Notes: generated by a model from the sequence alone, not told the origin. 64,000 nucleotides of DNA from Bradyrhizobium sp. CCBAU 53351 (GCF_015291745.1 NZ_CP030059.1:6413501-6477500), one strand, 5' to 3'. Shown: positions 17,766 to 26,782, counted from the first letter of the stretch. A program made the numbers and translations.

Positions 17766-17780
17766 CCTTACACTGTAAGT
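17766..17780. promoter_or_regulatory. TetR operator candidate, copy 2
   Basis: CCTTACACTGTAAGT contains the perfect palindrome CTTACA-C-TGTAAG centred at 17773. It is 15 bases from the hydroxylase ATG. The two centres are 31 bases apart, about three helical turns, so two dimers could sit on the same face. Confidence 0.7.
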
Positions 17781-17794
17781 TTGGAGCCGCAGCG

Positions 17795-18577
17795 ATGTCC
17801 GCGATCGACCTGTTTGGCCTCTTGGTGCCCGTGACCTATCTCGTCATGCTGGCCATCGAGCGCCTGATCCCGGCGCGGCAATTCCCGGAGATTCCTTATT
17901 GGCGGCTCAGGGGCTTCTGCTTCCTGACCGTTCAGGGCCTGCTGGCGACGCTGACCCCGCTGCTGATCCCGGAAGCCTGGCTGGAGCGGCACAGGTGGAT
18001 GGACCTCACCGGTCTCGGCGTCGCGGGCGGTGCGGCACTCGGCTATGTCGTGCTCTCACTCGTCAATTACGGCTGGCACCGCAGCGCGCACACCTTTCCC
18101 CTGATGTGGCGGCTGTTCCACCAGATCCATCACAGCCCGCAACGCATGGACATGTCCGGCGCGGCCCTCTTTCACCCGCTCGAGACGATCTCATTCTTTG
18201 CGATCGCATCCGTGGTGACGACGCTGGTGCTCGGGCTCGATCCGGTCGCGGCGGCAGCGACCGGCTATATCGCCGCCTTCTACGGCTATTTCCAGCACAT
18301 GAATGTGCGCACGCCGCAATGGCTCGGCTTCGTCATCCAGCGGCCGGAGGCGCATTGCATCCATCACCAGCGCGACGTGCACGCCTTCAATTATGGCGAC
18401 CTGCCGATCTGGGACATGCTGTTCGGCACCTTCCGCAATCCGGCAAGCTTCGAGGGCGCGGTCGGCTTCGACAAGCCGGCGACCGACCGGTTTGGTGCGA
18501 TGCTCGGCTTCGTCGACGTGAATGAGCCCGCGGCCGGGCAGAACAGCCTCGGCCGCAGCCCCAACGCGACCGGCTAG
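17795..18577 (+). CDS. Fatty acid hydroxylase/sterol desaturase family membrane protein
   Basis: The product is 260 aa with four to five membrane helices and the di-iron histidine clusters of the superfamily: HRSAH, HQIHH, and the later HCIHHQRDVHAFNYGDLPIWD. The last is typical of the C5-sterol-desaturase-like branch. Such enzymes insert oxygen into or desaturate lipids, using O2 at the membrane. The start MSAIDLFG at 17795 follows GGAGCCGCAGCG. It is divergent from a TetR gene, and the operators in the gap suggest repression relieved by a lipid-like ligand (inference). Confidence 0.88.
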   Translation: MSAIDLFGLLVPVTYLVMLAIERLIPARQFPEIPYWRLRGFCFLTVQGLLATLTPLLIPEAWLERHRWMDLTGLGVAGGAALGYVVLSLVNYGWHRSAHTFPLMWRLFHQIHHSPQRMDMSGAALFHPLETISFFAIASVVTTLVLGLDPVAAAATGYIAAFYGYFQHMNVRTPQWLGFVIQRPEAHCIHHQRDVHAFNYGDLPIWDMLFGTFRNPASFEGAVGFDKPATDRFGAMLGFVDVNEPAAGQNSLGRSPNATG

Positions 18578-18599
18578 AGCAAGGCGTCCGCGTTCACTC

Positions 18600-20558
18600 T
18601 CAGCCCATCGCCTCCAGCTCGTCGATCATCCCGGCGATGACCGACAGGCCGCCATCCCAGAATTTAGGATCCTTGGCATCGAGCCCGAACGGGCGCAGCA
18701 GCTCGGAATAATGCTTGGTGCCGCCGGCTGCGAGCATGTCGAGATAGCGCTCGGCAAAGCCCTCGGCCGCGTTTTCGTAGACGGCATAGAGCGAGTTCAC
18801 GAGGCAATCGCCGAAAGCATAGGCGTAGACGTAGAACGGCGAATGGATGAAGTGCGGGATGTACATCCAGTAGTTCTCATAGCCCGCCTTGATCTCGATC
18901 GCAGGCCCAAGGCTCTCGCCCTGCACCGACAGCCAGATCTCGCCGAGCCGCGTCGCGGTGAGCTCGCCGTTCTTGCGTTCGGTGTGGACCGCGCGCTCGA
19001 ACGAATAGAACGCGATCTGCCGCACCACGGTGTTGATCATGTCCTCGACCTTGCCGGCCAGCAGCGCCTGGCGCTGTTTTGCATTTTTGGTCTGGGCAAG
19101 GAGCCGCTTGAACGTCAGCATCTCGCCGAACACGCTCGCGGTCTCCGCCAGCGTGAGCGGCGTCGGCGCCATCAGCGCACCGTTCTTGGCCGCCAGCACC
19201 TGATGCACGCCATGGCCGAGCTCGTGGGCGAGCGTCATCACGTCGCGCGGCTTGCCCTGGTAGTTCATGAGCACGTAAGGGTGCGCGGAGGGGGTGGTCG
19301 GATGCGAGAACGCACCCGGCGCCTTGCCCGGCCGCACCGGCGCGTCGATCCAGCGATCGGTGAAGAAGCGCTCGGCGATATCGGCCATTTTGGGCGAGAA
19401 GCCGCGATAGGCCGTCAGCACCATGTTGCGCGCATCGGGCCAGCCGATGACGTCGGTTGCGGCAAACGGCAACGGCGCGTTGCGGTCCCAATAGGCCAGC
19501 CGCTTCTTGCCGAACCACTTCGCCTTCAGCGCATAATAGCGATGCGACAGCTTCGGATAGGCCGCGCGCACCGAGGCCACCAGCGCATCCACCACCTCGC
19601 GCTCGACCCGGTTGTTGAGGTGCCGGGAATCCGCAACATCCTGAAAACCGCGCCAGCGGTCGGAGATGTCCTTGTCCTTGGCGAGCGTGTTGGTGATCAG
19701 CGCAAAGGTGCGCTCATTGGCCTTGAAAGTCTTTGCCAGTGCGTCAGCCGCGCTCTTGCGCTTTGCGCCATCACGGTCCTGCAGCAGATTGAGCGTCGGT
19801 TCGATCGCCAGCTCCTTGGACCCGACCTTGAAACGCAGGCCGGAGATGGTCTGGTCGAACAGCCGGTTGAAGGCGGAATAGCCGGTCTGCGCCTTCTCCA
19901 GGAAGAGTTGCTCCAGCTTGTCGTCGAGCTGATACGGCTTCTCCTTGCGCAGATCCTCAATCCACGGGCGGTAGTACGCAAGCTCGGGGGCTTGCATCGC
20001 GCGGTTCAAAATATCGTCATCGACGCGATTGAGCTCGAGCGCAAAGAACAGAAGATGCGTCGACGCCGCCGTCAGCCGCTCCGAAACATCGCCGTAAAAC
20101 TTTGAAATCGCAGGGTCCACGCTGTCGCCGGCATGGACGAGCCCGGCATAGGAGCCGAGGCGGCCGGCGAGATCGTCGATCGCCTCAAAGCGTCGCACCG
20201 CCTCCGCGAGCCATTTTCCGCCATTTTCGTTTGCTGTCCCTGTCGCGAGCTTGCCCTTGTAGTCCGTCTCGAACGCGACGCAGTCGGCATCCATCTTTTC
20301 GAGATCGCGCGCCACTTCCGGCGCATCGATCCCGGAATAGAGATCGGAAAGGTTCCACTCGGGAAGATTGCCGGTTTTGCTCGCGGGTTTTGCGGAGGGT
20401 TTTGCCTTGTCGGTAGATTTCTTGGCGGCCGATTTCTTGACGGCAGATGTCTTCGCAGCAGCAGACTTGCGGAGAGCAGACTTGTTGAGAGCAGGCTTGT
20501 TGAGAGCAGACTTGTTGAGAGCAGACTTGTTGAGAGCAGACTTGGATCGCGAATTCAT
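18600..20558 (-). CDS. pepF: Oligoendopeptidase F (M3B metallopeptidase)
   Basis: The product is 652 aa. The zinc motif HELGH is at 445-449, followed by LAETASVFGEML, which carries the third zinc ligand. The C-terminus (GGTKHYSELLRPFGLDAKDP) is typical of the family. It is a cytosolic zinc peptidase cutting oligopeptides of roughly 7-17 residues. The first 65 residues are unusual: a Lys/Ala/Ser-rich leader with five-residue repeats (SALNK) encoded by 15-bp tandem repeats. The ordinary domain starts near GNLPEWNLSDLYSG. It is divergent from the sigma-54 regulator, with a CtrA-like box in the gap. Confidence 0.94.
   Translation of the reverse strand: MNSRSKSALNKSALNKSALNKPALNKSALRKSAAAKTSAVKKSAAKKSTDKAKPSAKPASKTGNLPEWNLSDLYSGIDAPEVARDLEKMDADCVAFETDYKGKLATGTANENGGKWLAEAVRRFEAIDDLAGRLGSYAGLVHAGDSVDPAISKFYGDVSERLTAASTHLLFFALELNRVDDDILNRAMQAPELAYYRPWIEDLRKEKPYQLDDKLEQLFLEKAQTGYSAFNRLFDQTISGLRFKVGSKELAIEPTLNLLQDRDGAKRKSAADALAKTFKANERTFALITNTLAKDKDISDRWRGFQDVADSRHLNNRVEREVVDALVASVRAAYPKLSHRYYALKAKWFGKKRLAYWDRNAPLPFAATDVIGWPDARNMVLTAYRGFSPKMADIAERFFTDRWIDAPVRPGKAPGAFSHPTTPSAHPYVLMNYQGKPRDVMTLAHELGHGVHQVLAAKNGALMAPTPLTLAETASVFGEMLTFKRLLAQTKNAKQRQALLAGKVEDMINTVVRQIAFYSFERAVHTERKNGELTATRLGEIWLSVQGESLGPAIEIKAGYENYWMYIPHFIHSPFYVYAYAFGDCLVNSLYAVYENAAEGFAERYLDMLAAGGTKHYSELLRPFGLDAKDPKFWDGGLSVIAGMIDELEAMG
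20467..20545. repeat. 15-bp tandem repeat inside pepF
   Basis: About five copies of the unit GAGAGCAGACTTGTT occur in tandem, with one or two substitutions each. They encode the SALNK repeats at the PepF N-terminus. The length is likely to vary between strains. Confidence 0.85.
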
Positions 20559-20611
20559 TGTGTGGGAAACCTGTGTTCAACAATCGCGGCGGCGGGCGGC
20601 GGCATCAAGGT

Positions 20612-20626
20612 TTAAGAGTGCGTTAA
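20612..20626. promoter_or_regulatory. CtrA box-like site TTAA-N7-TTAA
   Basis: TTAA-GAGTGCG-TTAA matches the CtrA consensus (TTAA-N7-TTAA). It lies 60 bases upstream of the sigma-54 regulator start and 54 bases upstream of pepF, in their shared divergent promoter region. Confidence 0.5.
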
Positions 20627-20685
20627 TCGGCTTCGGCCAGAGTGCCCCGATTCGAGACAGATAGTAGTAGCGTGCGGGGAACACC

Positions 20686-22182
20686 ATGGCTGCCAGTATT
20701 TTGATCGCCGACGACGATGCCGTAGCACGCCGGCTGGTCGAGAACATGGTGCAGAAATGCGGCTATGAGACGGTCGTCGTGGACTCCGGCGATGCCGCGA
20801 TCGCCGCCCTCACCGCTCCCGATGCTCCGGCCATCGACGGTGTCATCCTCGATCTCGTGATGCCCGGCCTCGACGGCATGGGCGTGCTGGCCAAAATCCG
20901 CGAAGCGGGCCTCAGCGTCCCCGTCATCGTGCAGACCGCCCATGGCGGCATCGACAACGTGATCTCGGCGATGCGCGCTGGCGCGGCCGATTTCGTGGTC
21001 AAGCCGGTCGGCCTCGAGCGACTCCAGGTTTCACTGCGCAATGCTCTCAACGCCTCCGCGCTCAAGGGCGAATTGCAGCGTATCCGGCACAGCCGCGAGG
21101 GCCGGCTGACCTTCTCCGATATCATCACCCGCGCCGATGCGATGGCCGGGGTGATGCGCGCCGCGCAGAAGGCCGCGAACTCTTCCATTCCGGTGCTGAT
21201 CGAGGGCGAGTCCGGCGTCGGCAAGGAGATGTTCGCGCGCGCCATCCATGGCAGCGGCGAGCGCAAGGCGAAGCCGTTCGTCGCCGTCAATTGCGGCGCG
21301 ATTCCCGACAACCTCGTCGAGTCCATTCTGTTCGGCCACGAAAAGGGTGCTTTCACCGGCGCCACCGAACGGCACATGGGCAAATTCGTCGAAGCCCATG
21401 GCGGCACGCTGTTTCTGGACGAGGTCAGCGAGCTGCCGCTGACCGCGCAGGTGAAGCTGCTGCGCGCGCTTCAGGAAGGCGCCGTCGAGGCGGTCGGCGG
21501 CCGCAAGCCCGTCAAGGTCGACGTCCGCATCGTCTCGGCCACCAATCGCCGGCTGCTGGAGCGGGTCAAGCAGGGACACTTCCGGGAAGACCTGTTCTAT
21601 CGCCTGCACGTGCTGCCGCTGACGATCCCCTCGCTCCGGGCCCGGCGCGAGGACATCCCGCATCTGCTCCGGCATTTCCTGGCGCGCTTTGCCGCCGAGG
21701 AGAACCGCCAGATCACCGGCATCAGCGGCGAGGCCATGGCGCATCTCGCCCAGCTCGACTGGCCCGGCAACATCCGCCAGCTCGAGAATGCGGTCTACCG
21801 TGCGGTGGTGATGAGCGAGGGCGACCAGCTCGGCCTCAGTGATTTCCCGCTGCTCGCGTCGCAGCCGCACCACGCCACCGAGATTCCGACCGCACCGCTG
21901 ATGCTCGAGCCGGCGGCGAGCCCGTCGGTCGTGTCAGGTAACGACATACCAATCGCGCCTCTCCCGGCCGTGGGAACTTTGGCCATGCTGACCCCGACCG
22001 GCGATGTCCGCGCACTCGAGGACATGGAGAACGAGATCATCCGTTTCGCGATCTCGCATTATCGCGGCCAGATGTCCGAGGTGGCCCGCCGTCTCAAAAT
22101 CGGCCGGTCCACCCTATACCGCAAACTCGACGAAGCCGGGGTTCCCGGCCATGGCGGGAAAAGCGGCGAAGAGACGCACTGA
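20686..22182 (+). CDS. Sigma-54-dependent response regulator (NtrC family, TacA-like)
   Basis: The product is 498 aa. Receiver domain residues 4-120 have the acidic pocket ADDD (8-11) and phospho-acceptor Asp56. The AAA+ domain has Walker A GESGVGK (174-180), the sigma-54 contact loop GAFTGA (221-226) and Walker B GGTLFLDEV, all intact. A C-terminal Fis-type helix-turn-helix ends the protein (MSEVARRLKIGRSTLYRKLDEAG). It should activate sigma-54 promoters when phosphorylated. No histidine kinase is adjacent. The architecture and the CtrA-like box upstream recall Caulobacter TacA, but orthology is not proven here. Confidence 0.93.
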   Translation: MAASILIADDDAVARRLVENMVQKCGYETVVVDSGDAAIAALTAPDAPAIDGVILDLVMPGLDGMGVLAKIREAGLSVPVIVQTAHGGIDNVISAMRAGAADFVVKPVGLERLQVSLRNALNASALKGELQRIRHSREGRLTFSDIITRADAMAGVMRAAQKAANSSIPVLIEGESGVGKEMFARAIHGSGERKAKPFVAVNCGAIPDNLVESILFGHEKGAFTGATERHMGKFVEAHGGTLFLDEVSELPLTAQVKLLRALQEGAVEAVGGRKPVKVDVRIVSATNRRLLERVKQGHFREDLFYRLHVLPLTIPSLRARREDIPHLLRHFLARFAAEENRQITGISGEAMAHLAQLDWPGNIRQLENAVYRAVVMSEGDQLGLSDFPLLASQPHHATEIPTAPLMLEPAASPSVVSGNDIPIAPLPAVGTLAMLTPTGDVRALEDMENEIIRFAISHYRGQMSEVARRLKIGRSTLYRKLDEAGVPGHGGKSGEETH

Positions 22183-22528
22183 GCCTCATGCGAACGGAGG
22201 TTCGCGAGGCGATGCGAGCCGGTTGTAAGCCGTTCGCATGACGACGGAATTCGACTGCGACTTGAACCGTGACTTGGAAGTGACAGACACAGGGAAAAGC
22301 GCTTGAGGCCAGCGCACAATCCGTTGCCAAGAGGCTCCCTTGAAGTCAGTTTGGCGTGAGTTGTCCCGGTTAGCGCTGGCTGCAAAACCGGGGTCTGTAT
22401 ATCGTCTGCGTATGAATCGTTGCGTGCAGGCGTGCAACTTTCGAGAGGCCGGCGCGATTTAGCCGAAGCTCAATTGGCGATAACGAAGCTGTTCCATAAG
22501 GGACAGTTCACCCGAGGGGTGCGACACA
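22183..22528. other. 346-base intergenic leader region of the L,D-transpeptidase gene
   Basis: No convincing gene is seen on either strand. A short inverted repeat, GTTGC...GCAAC, occurs near 22422-22441. The region presumably holds the promoter of the downstream gene; no consensus promoter could be placed with confidence. Confidence 0.5.
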
Positions 22529-24763
22529 ATGCGTGACTGTTTGAACCACCGTGCGGGCTTCGACCGTGTCTTGATGACGGTCGCGGCAACCTTCCTCACG
22601 GTGTCGGCCAGCTCAGCCCTGGCGCAGGATCAGGCGCGCAGCAGCGCTGCGGAGCTCGCGATCGAAGCCGCGATCCCGCGCCCCGAGCCGGCCAATGTCC
22701 CGCCCCCGACCGCATCGGACATCAAGCTCGACACCACCGCCACGGTTCAGGACTCCGCCAAGGAGCCGGCAAGGGAGCCTGTGAAGGCTGACGTCGCCCC
22801 CGCCGCGGACAAGGTCGAGACCAAGCCTTCCGACGTCGCCACGACGCCCGCCACCGAGGCGCCGAAGAGCGAGACTGCCAAAACCGAGCCTGCAAAGACG
22901 GAGCCTGCAAAGACGGAGCCTGCAAAGACGGAGCCTGCGAAGGCGGACACCGCCACGGCAAATCCGGCTGCACCTGCGGCACCCGCCGCCGCTGCGGCTC
23001 CGGCCGCCGAGCCGGTCAAGGCTGCGAGCAGCGTCCCCGCCGCCGACCAGCCGGTCGCCGACAAGCTCAAGGACATCATCGGCACGAAGACGTCGCGCCA
23101 TTTCGACCGCAAGAACGAGCGCGCGGCGATCGAGAAATTTTACGGCGCACGCGACTTCGCGCCGGTTTGGACGCAAGGCGGCAGCCTGACGGCTGCGGCC
23201 AAGGGCGTCATCGCGCGGCTGAAGGACGCCGCCTCCGACGGCCTCAATCCTGCGGATTATCCGGTGCCGGATTTCGCCAGCGCCACCACGCCCGATGCGC
23301 TGGCCGATGCCGAGCTCAAGCTTACCGCCAGCATGTTCGACTATGCGCGCCAGGCCCAGAGCGGCCGCATGCATTGGTCGCAGGTCTCTGGCGACATCCT
23401 CTATCCCGAGCATCCGGTCGACCCGAACGAGGTGCTCGCCAAGGTCACGACCGCAACTGACGCTTCCGCAGCGCTCGACAGCTACAACCCGCCGCACAAG
23501 CTCTACAAGGAGCTGAAGGCGAAGCTCGCGGAGCTTCGCGGTCAGGGCAGCGGCCCGGCGATCGAGATCGCCGACGGTCCGGCGCTGAAATACACTCCGG
23601 CCACCAAGAAGCAGGCCGAAATCGTCGTGGAAGATCCGCGCGTGCCGCAGCTCCGCGCCAAGCTGGGCCTCGCCGAGAACGCCAGCGACACCCGCTATGA
23701 CGCCGCCGTCGCCGACGCCGTGCGCAAGTTCCAGAACAGCGCCGAGATGAAGGCGACCGGCATCCTCGATGACAAGACGGTCAAGGCGCTCAACACCCCG
23801 AAGCGCGACAAGCAGATCGACGTCGTGCTGGTCAATATGGAGCGCTGGCGCTGGCTGCCGCGCGACCTCGGCGCGCCATCGCTGGGCGATGCCTATGTGA
23901 TCCTCAACATTCCCGACTACACGCTGAAGGTGATGCAGCGCGGCCAGCAGGTCTGGACCACCCGCGTCGTCACCGGCAAGCCGGGCACGCATGCGACTCC
24001 GCTGCTCACCGAGACGATGAAGTACATCACGGTCAACCCGACCTGGAACGTGCCGCCGTCGATCGTCTACAACGAGTATCTGCCGGCGCTTCAGCAGGAC
24101 CCCACCGTGCTGCAGCGCATGGGCCTCAAGCTCGAGCAGAACCGCGATGGCTCGGTGCACATCTCGCAGCCGCCCGGCGAAGCCAACGCGCTCGGCCGCA
24201 TCCGCTTCAACTTCCCGAACAAGTTCCTGGTCTATCAGCACGACACGCCGGACAAGAACCTGTTCGCCAGGGAAGATCGCGCCTTCAGCCATGGCTGCAT
24301 GCGCGTGCAGAACCCCGATCAGTACGCCTCGGTGCTGCTCAACATCGTCATGCCGAACGAGAAGTACACGCCGGAGCGCGTGCGCAGCATGTACGGCAGG
24401 AGCGAGATCGACCTGAAATTCCCGACGCCAGTGCCGGTCAACATCACCTATCAGACCGCGTTCGTGGATGACGCCGGCAAGCTGCAATTCCGCAAGGACG
24501 TCTATGGCCGCGACGCGACCATGATCAACATCCTGAAGAACAATCGCGGCAAGGACCTCGAGGCCGTCGTTGCGCACTCGCAGCCCAGCTATTCGCGCCC
24601 GGCGACGACCCTGCCCTCCGGCGTCGCGGTGGCCAACAATGGCGGCGGCTTCGGCTCGTCCGGCCCGAACTTCTTCGAGCGGCTGTTCGGAGGCGGGGCT
24701 CCGACCCCGCCGCCGGCTCCGGTCGGCCGCCGGCCCCAGCAGCAGCGGGTATTTACCCGGTAA
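22529..24763 (+). CDS. L,D-transpeptidase (YcbB/LdtD-like)
   Basis: The product is 744 aa. A signal peptide (residues about 10-34, ending SASSALAQ) is followed by an Ala/Pro/Lys-rich linker with four to five KTEPA repeats. Next come an N-terminal YcbB-type scaffold (KFYGARDFAPVWTQGG), a peptidoglycan-binding domain (DAAVADAVRKFQNSAEMKATGILDDKTVKAL) and the YkuD catalytic domain. The catalytic motif SHGCMRV has His588 and Cys590. It should form 3-3 cross-links in periplasmic peptidoglycan. The last 60 residues are a low-complexity Gly/Pro tail. It is followed by a DUF882 peptidase gene, which suggests a wall-remodelling unit. Confidence 0.94.
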   Translation: MRDCLNHRAGFDRVLMTVAATFLTVSASSALAQDQARSSAAELAIEAAIPRPEPANVPPPTASDIKLDTTATVQDSAKEPAREPVKADVAPAADKVETKPSDVATTPATEAPKSETAKTEPAKTEPAKTEPAKTEPAKADTATANPAAPAAPAAAAAPAAEPVKAASSVPAADQPVADKLKDIIGTKTSRHFDRKNERAAIEKFYGARDFAPVWTQGGSLTAAAKGVIARLKDAASDGLNPADYPVPDFASATTPDALADAELKLTASMFDYARQAQSGRMHWSQVSGDILYPEHPVDPNEVLAKVTTATDASAALDSYNPPHKLYKELKAKLAELRGQGSGPAIEIADGPALKYTPATKKQAEIVVEDPRVPQLRAKLGLAENASDTRYDAAVADAVRKFQNSAEMKATGILDDKTVKALNTPKRDKQIDVVLVNMERWRWLPRDLGAPSLGDAYVILNIPDYTLKVMQRGQQVWTTRVVTGKPGTHATPLLTETMKYITVNPTWNVPPSIVYNEYLPALQQDPTVLQRMGLKLEQNRDGSVHISQPPGEANALGRIRFNFPNKFLVYQHDTPDKNLFAREDRAFSHGCMRVQNPDQYASVLLNIVMPNEKYTPERVRSMYGRSEIDLKFPTPVPVNITYQTAFVDDAGKLQFRKDVYGRDATMINILKNNRGKDLEAVVAHSQPSYSRPATTLPSGVAVANNGGGFGSSGPNFFERLFGGGAPTPPPAPVGRRPQQQRVFTR
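22870..22945. repeat. 15-bp tandem repeat inside the L,D-transpeptidase gene
   Basis: The unit AAGACGGAGCCTGCA is repeated about four to five times and encodes the KTEPA repeats of the periplasmic linker. Confidence 0.85.
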
Positions 24764-24803
24764 GCCTGCTCGACGGCCGCTTCCAAAATTCTGCAACGAT
24801 ATC

Positions 24804-24832
24804 AACGGCCCTATCCCATGGATGGGGCCGTT
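24804..24832 (+). terminator. Terminator-like hairpin after the L,D-transpeptidase gene
   Basis: AACGGCCC pairs with GGGCCGTT around a loop that can itself fold (CCCAT/ATGGG). TTTAACG follows, only a short T-run. Confidence 0.6.
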
Positions 24833-25032
24833 TAACGTTAACCATTGTCCACCTCGACCCGGGGAGCGGGCGTTTTTTTGCCACAGTCAACCGGTTAGGA
24901 TCGTATTCTGACTTGGTTTGGGGGCGGGAAGGTCAACCTCGAATTAACCTTCTCGCTTTAAGAAAGCGTTCATCCTCTTCGCGCTGCTAACGGGGTTGGC
25001 GGGAGAGTCCATTTTGAACGCTCGTCGACTGG

Positions 25033-26661
25033 GTGGGCTCATACGTGCTGACTGGTCTCGCACGCCAATTCGCTGTGCTGTCGTTGTCCCATGCGGGAGT
25101 GAAGGCCGGTTCGCGCATCGGCCTCGCTGCCGCGTTGCTGCTTGCTGCCGCGGGATCGGTTCATAACGCGGCCGCGCTGAACGAGACCAAGACGCTCTCC
25201 TTCCACCACACCCATTCCGGCGAAGACCTCACCGTCACCTTCAAGCGCGACGGGCGCTATGACGAAGCGGCGCTGAAGCAGCTCAACCACTTCCTGCGCG
25301 ACTGGCGCACCCAGGACGAGACGGTCATGGACCGCCGCCTGTTCGACATCCTCTGGGAAGTCTATCGCGACGTCGACGCCAGGCAGCCGATCCAGATCAT
25401 CTCGTCCTACCGCTCCCCCGCCACCAACGCCATGCTCCGCCGCCGCTCCTCCGGGGTGGCGCGCTTCAGCCAGCACATGCTGGGACATGCGATGGACTTC
25501 TACATTCCGGGCGTGCCGCTGGAGCAGATCCGCTTCGCCGGCTTGCGCCTGCAGCGCGGCGGCGTCGGTTTCTATCCGACCTCAGGCTCGCCCTTCGTGC
25601 ATCTGGACACCGGCAGCATCCGGCACTGGCCGCGCATGACGCATGATCAGCTCGCCCGCGTCTTCCCGGACGGCAAGACGGTGCATCTGCCGACCGACGG
25701 CACGCCGCTGAAGGGCTATGAGCTCGCCAAGGCCGAGATCGAGCGCCGCGGCAACGGCGACGATTCCAGCAGCAGCAAGCCGAACTTCTTCGCCGCCCTG
25801 TTCAGGGGCAAATCGGCAGCTCCGACTGCCAGCAGCGACGAGGATGACGAGGGCGCGCCCGCCCCGGCCGCGAAGCCGGCAGCCCCCACCGTCGTCGCAG
25901 CCGCGGCCAAGCCCACCGAACCGGTGCCGACGCCCCGCGCCAAGCCGCAAATGGCCGCGATCCAGCTCGCCTCGGCCGATGCGCAGCTCGTTGCCCCGCC
26001 CAAGCCGAAGCCCGCGCCGGTTGCTGACAAGCCCGCTGCCGGCAAATCTGCTGACGGCAAGCCGGAGACGCCGGCCGACATCATCAATGCCCGCGGCTTC
26101 TGGGATGACGTCCCGGCCGCGCCACAGCAGGCGACGCCGGCGCAGGTCGCTGCGCTGAAGGCCCGCCAGGCCCTTGCCGCCGCCACCGATCCGCAGGCAA
26201 CCGCGAGCGTGTCCAACGCGGCCCTGCAGGCGCTGGCTTTCGCGCCCGCGGCCTCCCCGGTTGACCGCGCCAATGTCGTTGCCGCCTCGGCGCCGATCCC
26301 GCGTTCGGCCCGCCCCGCCTCGCGCAGCCTCGCCCAGGCGACGGAGATCAACACCGTGGTCGGCAAGAGCACCGACGGCTTGGTCGCGACCGCGACGCGC
26401 CTCTCTGCCGCCAAGGGCGAGAGCGTCTGGCTCAAGATCGTGATGCTGTCGCCGAGCGCCAGCCGTGCGATGTCGGTCACGCTGATGGGCGAGCTCGATA
26501 CCGCGGCGCTGCGCGCCTATTTCGTCAAGCCGCGGGCCGTGATCGCGATGGGCTTTGCCGACGACCCGATGCAGGGGCTGTCCTGCGAGATCTTCTCCGG
26601 CAGCGCCACCGCAAAGCTCCAGACGACGTCGTTCGTCGTGCGGACCGCCGCGCTACGCTGA
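25033..26661 (+). CDS. DUF882 (M15-like, YcbK-type) peptidoglycan peptidase
   Basis: The product is 542 aa with a GTG start. Residues about 27-48 form a signal-like hydrophobic segment (IGLAAALLLAAAGSVHNAAA). The DUF882 domain covers about residues 55-210. SSYRSPATNAML, then FSQHMLGHAMDFYIPG, and FVHLDTGSIRHW carry the His/Asp zinc ligands of M15-like D,D- or L,D-carboxypeptidases. A Pro/Ala-rich linker follows, then a conserved C-terminal domain (VWLKIVMLSPSASRAMSV). YcbK (MepK) in E. coli cleaves 3-3 cross-links, and here the gene follows an L,D-transpeptidase that would make them. Confidence 0.88.
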   Translation: MGSYVLTGLARQFAVLSLSHAGVKAGSRIGLAAALLLAAAGSVHNAAALNETKTLSFHHTHSGEDLTVTFKRDGRYDEAALKQLNHFLRDWRTQDETVMDRRLFDILWEVYRDVDARQPIQIISSYRSPATNAMLRRRSSGVARFSQHMLGHAMDFYIPGVPLEQIRFAGLRLQRGGVGFYPTSGSPFVHLDTGSIRHWPRMTHDQLARVFPDGKTVHLPTDGTPLKGYELAKAEIERRGNGDDSSSSKPNFFAALFRGKSAAPTASSDEDDEGAPAPAAKPAAPTVVAAAAKPTEPVPTPRAKPQMAAIQLASADAQLVAPPKPKPAPVADKPAAGKSADGKPETPADIINARGFWDDVPAAPQQATPAQVAALKARQALAAATDPQATASVSNAALQALAFAPAASPVDRANVVAASAPIPRSARPASRSLAQATEINTVVGKSTDGLVATATRLSAAKGESVWLKIVMLSPSASRAMSVTLMGELDTAALRAYFVKPRAVIAMGFADDPMQGLSCEIFSGSATAKLQTTSFVVRTAALR

Positions 26662-26692
26662 GCGCCGCTGCTGTTTCCAGAATTTCACTCTC

Positions 26693-26774
26693 GTAGCCCG
26701 GAGCGAAGCGCAATCCGGGAATCATGCCGCATGCAACGACGGCCCCGGATTTCGCTGCGCTCCATCCGGGCTGC
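26693..26774. repeat. REP-like palindromic element (GTAGCCCGGA/TCCGGGCTGC)
   Basis: GTAGCCCGGAGCGAAGCGCA at the left and the inverted CGCTCCATCCGGGCTGC at the right bracket a spacer. A related element lies at 27253-27336. Elements of this form are frequent between genes in Bradyrhizobium. Confidence 0.75.
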
Positions 26775-26782
26775 AGGTGGTG

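Noticed and set aside
20467..20545. Short regular repeats considered as a CRISPR array
   Set aside because: The units are directly adjacent, 15 bp long and in frame with pepF; there are no spacers and no cas genes. The same reasoning removes the 15-bp repeats at 22870-22945.
22613..24805. Long minus-strand open frame of 730 codons
   Set aside because: It is antisense to the L,D-transpeptidase over its full length and has the Arg/Leu/Gly/Val-rich, His/Asp-rich composition that GC-rich antisense frames give. It has no recognisable domain.
24940..24980. CtrA box upstream of the DUF882 gene
   Set aside because: Two TTAA elements are present, but they are 10 bases apart rather than 7.
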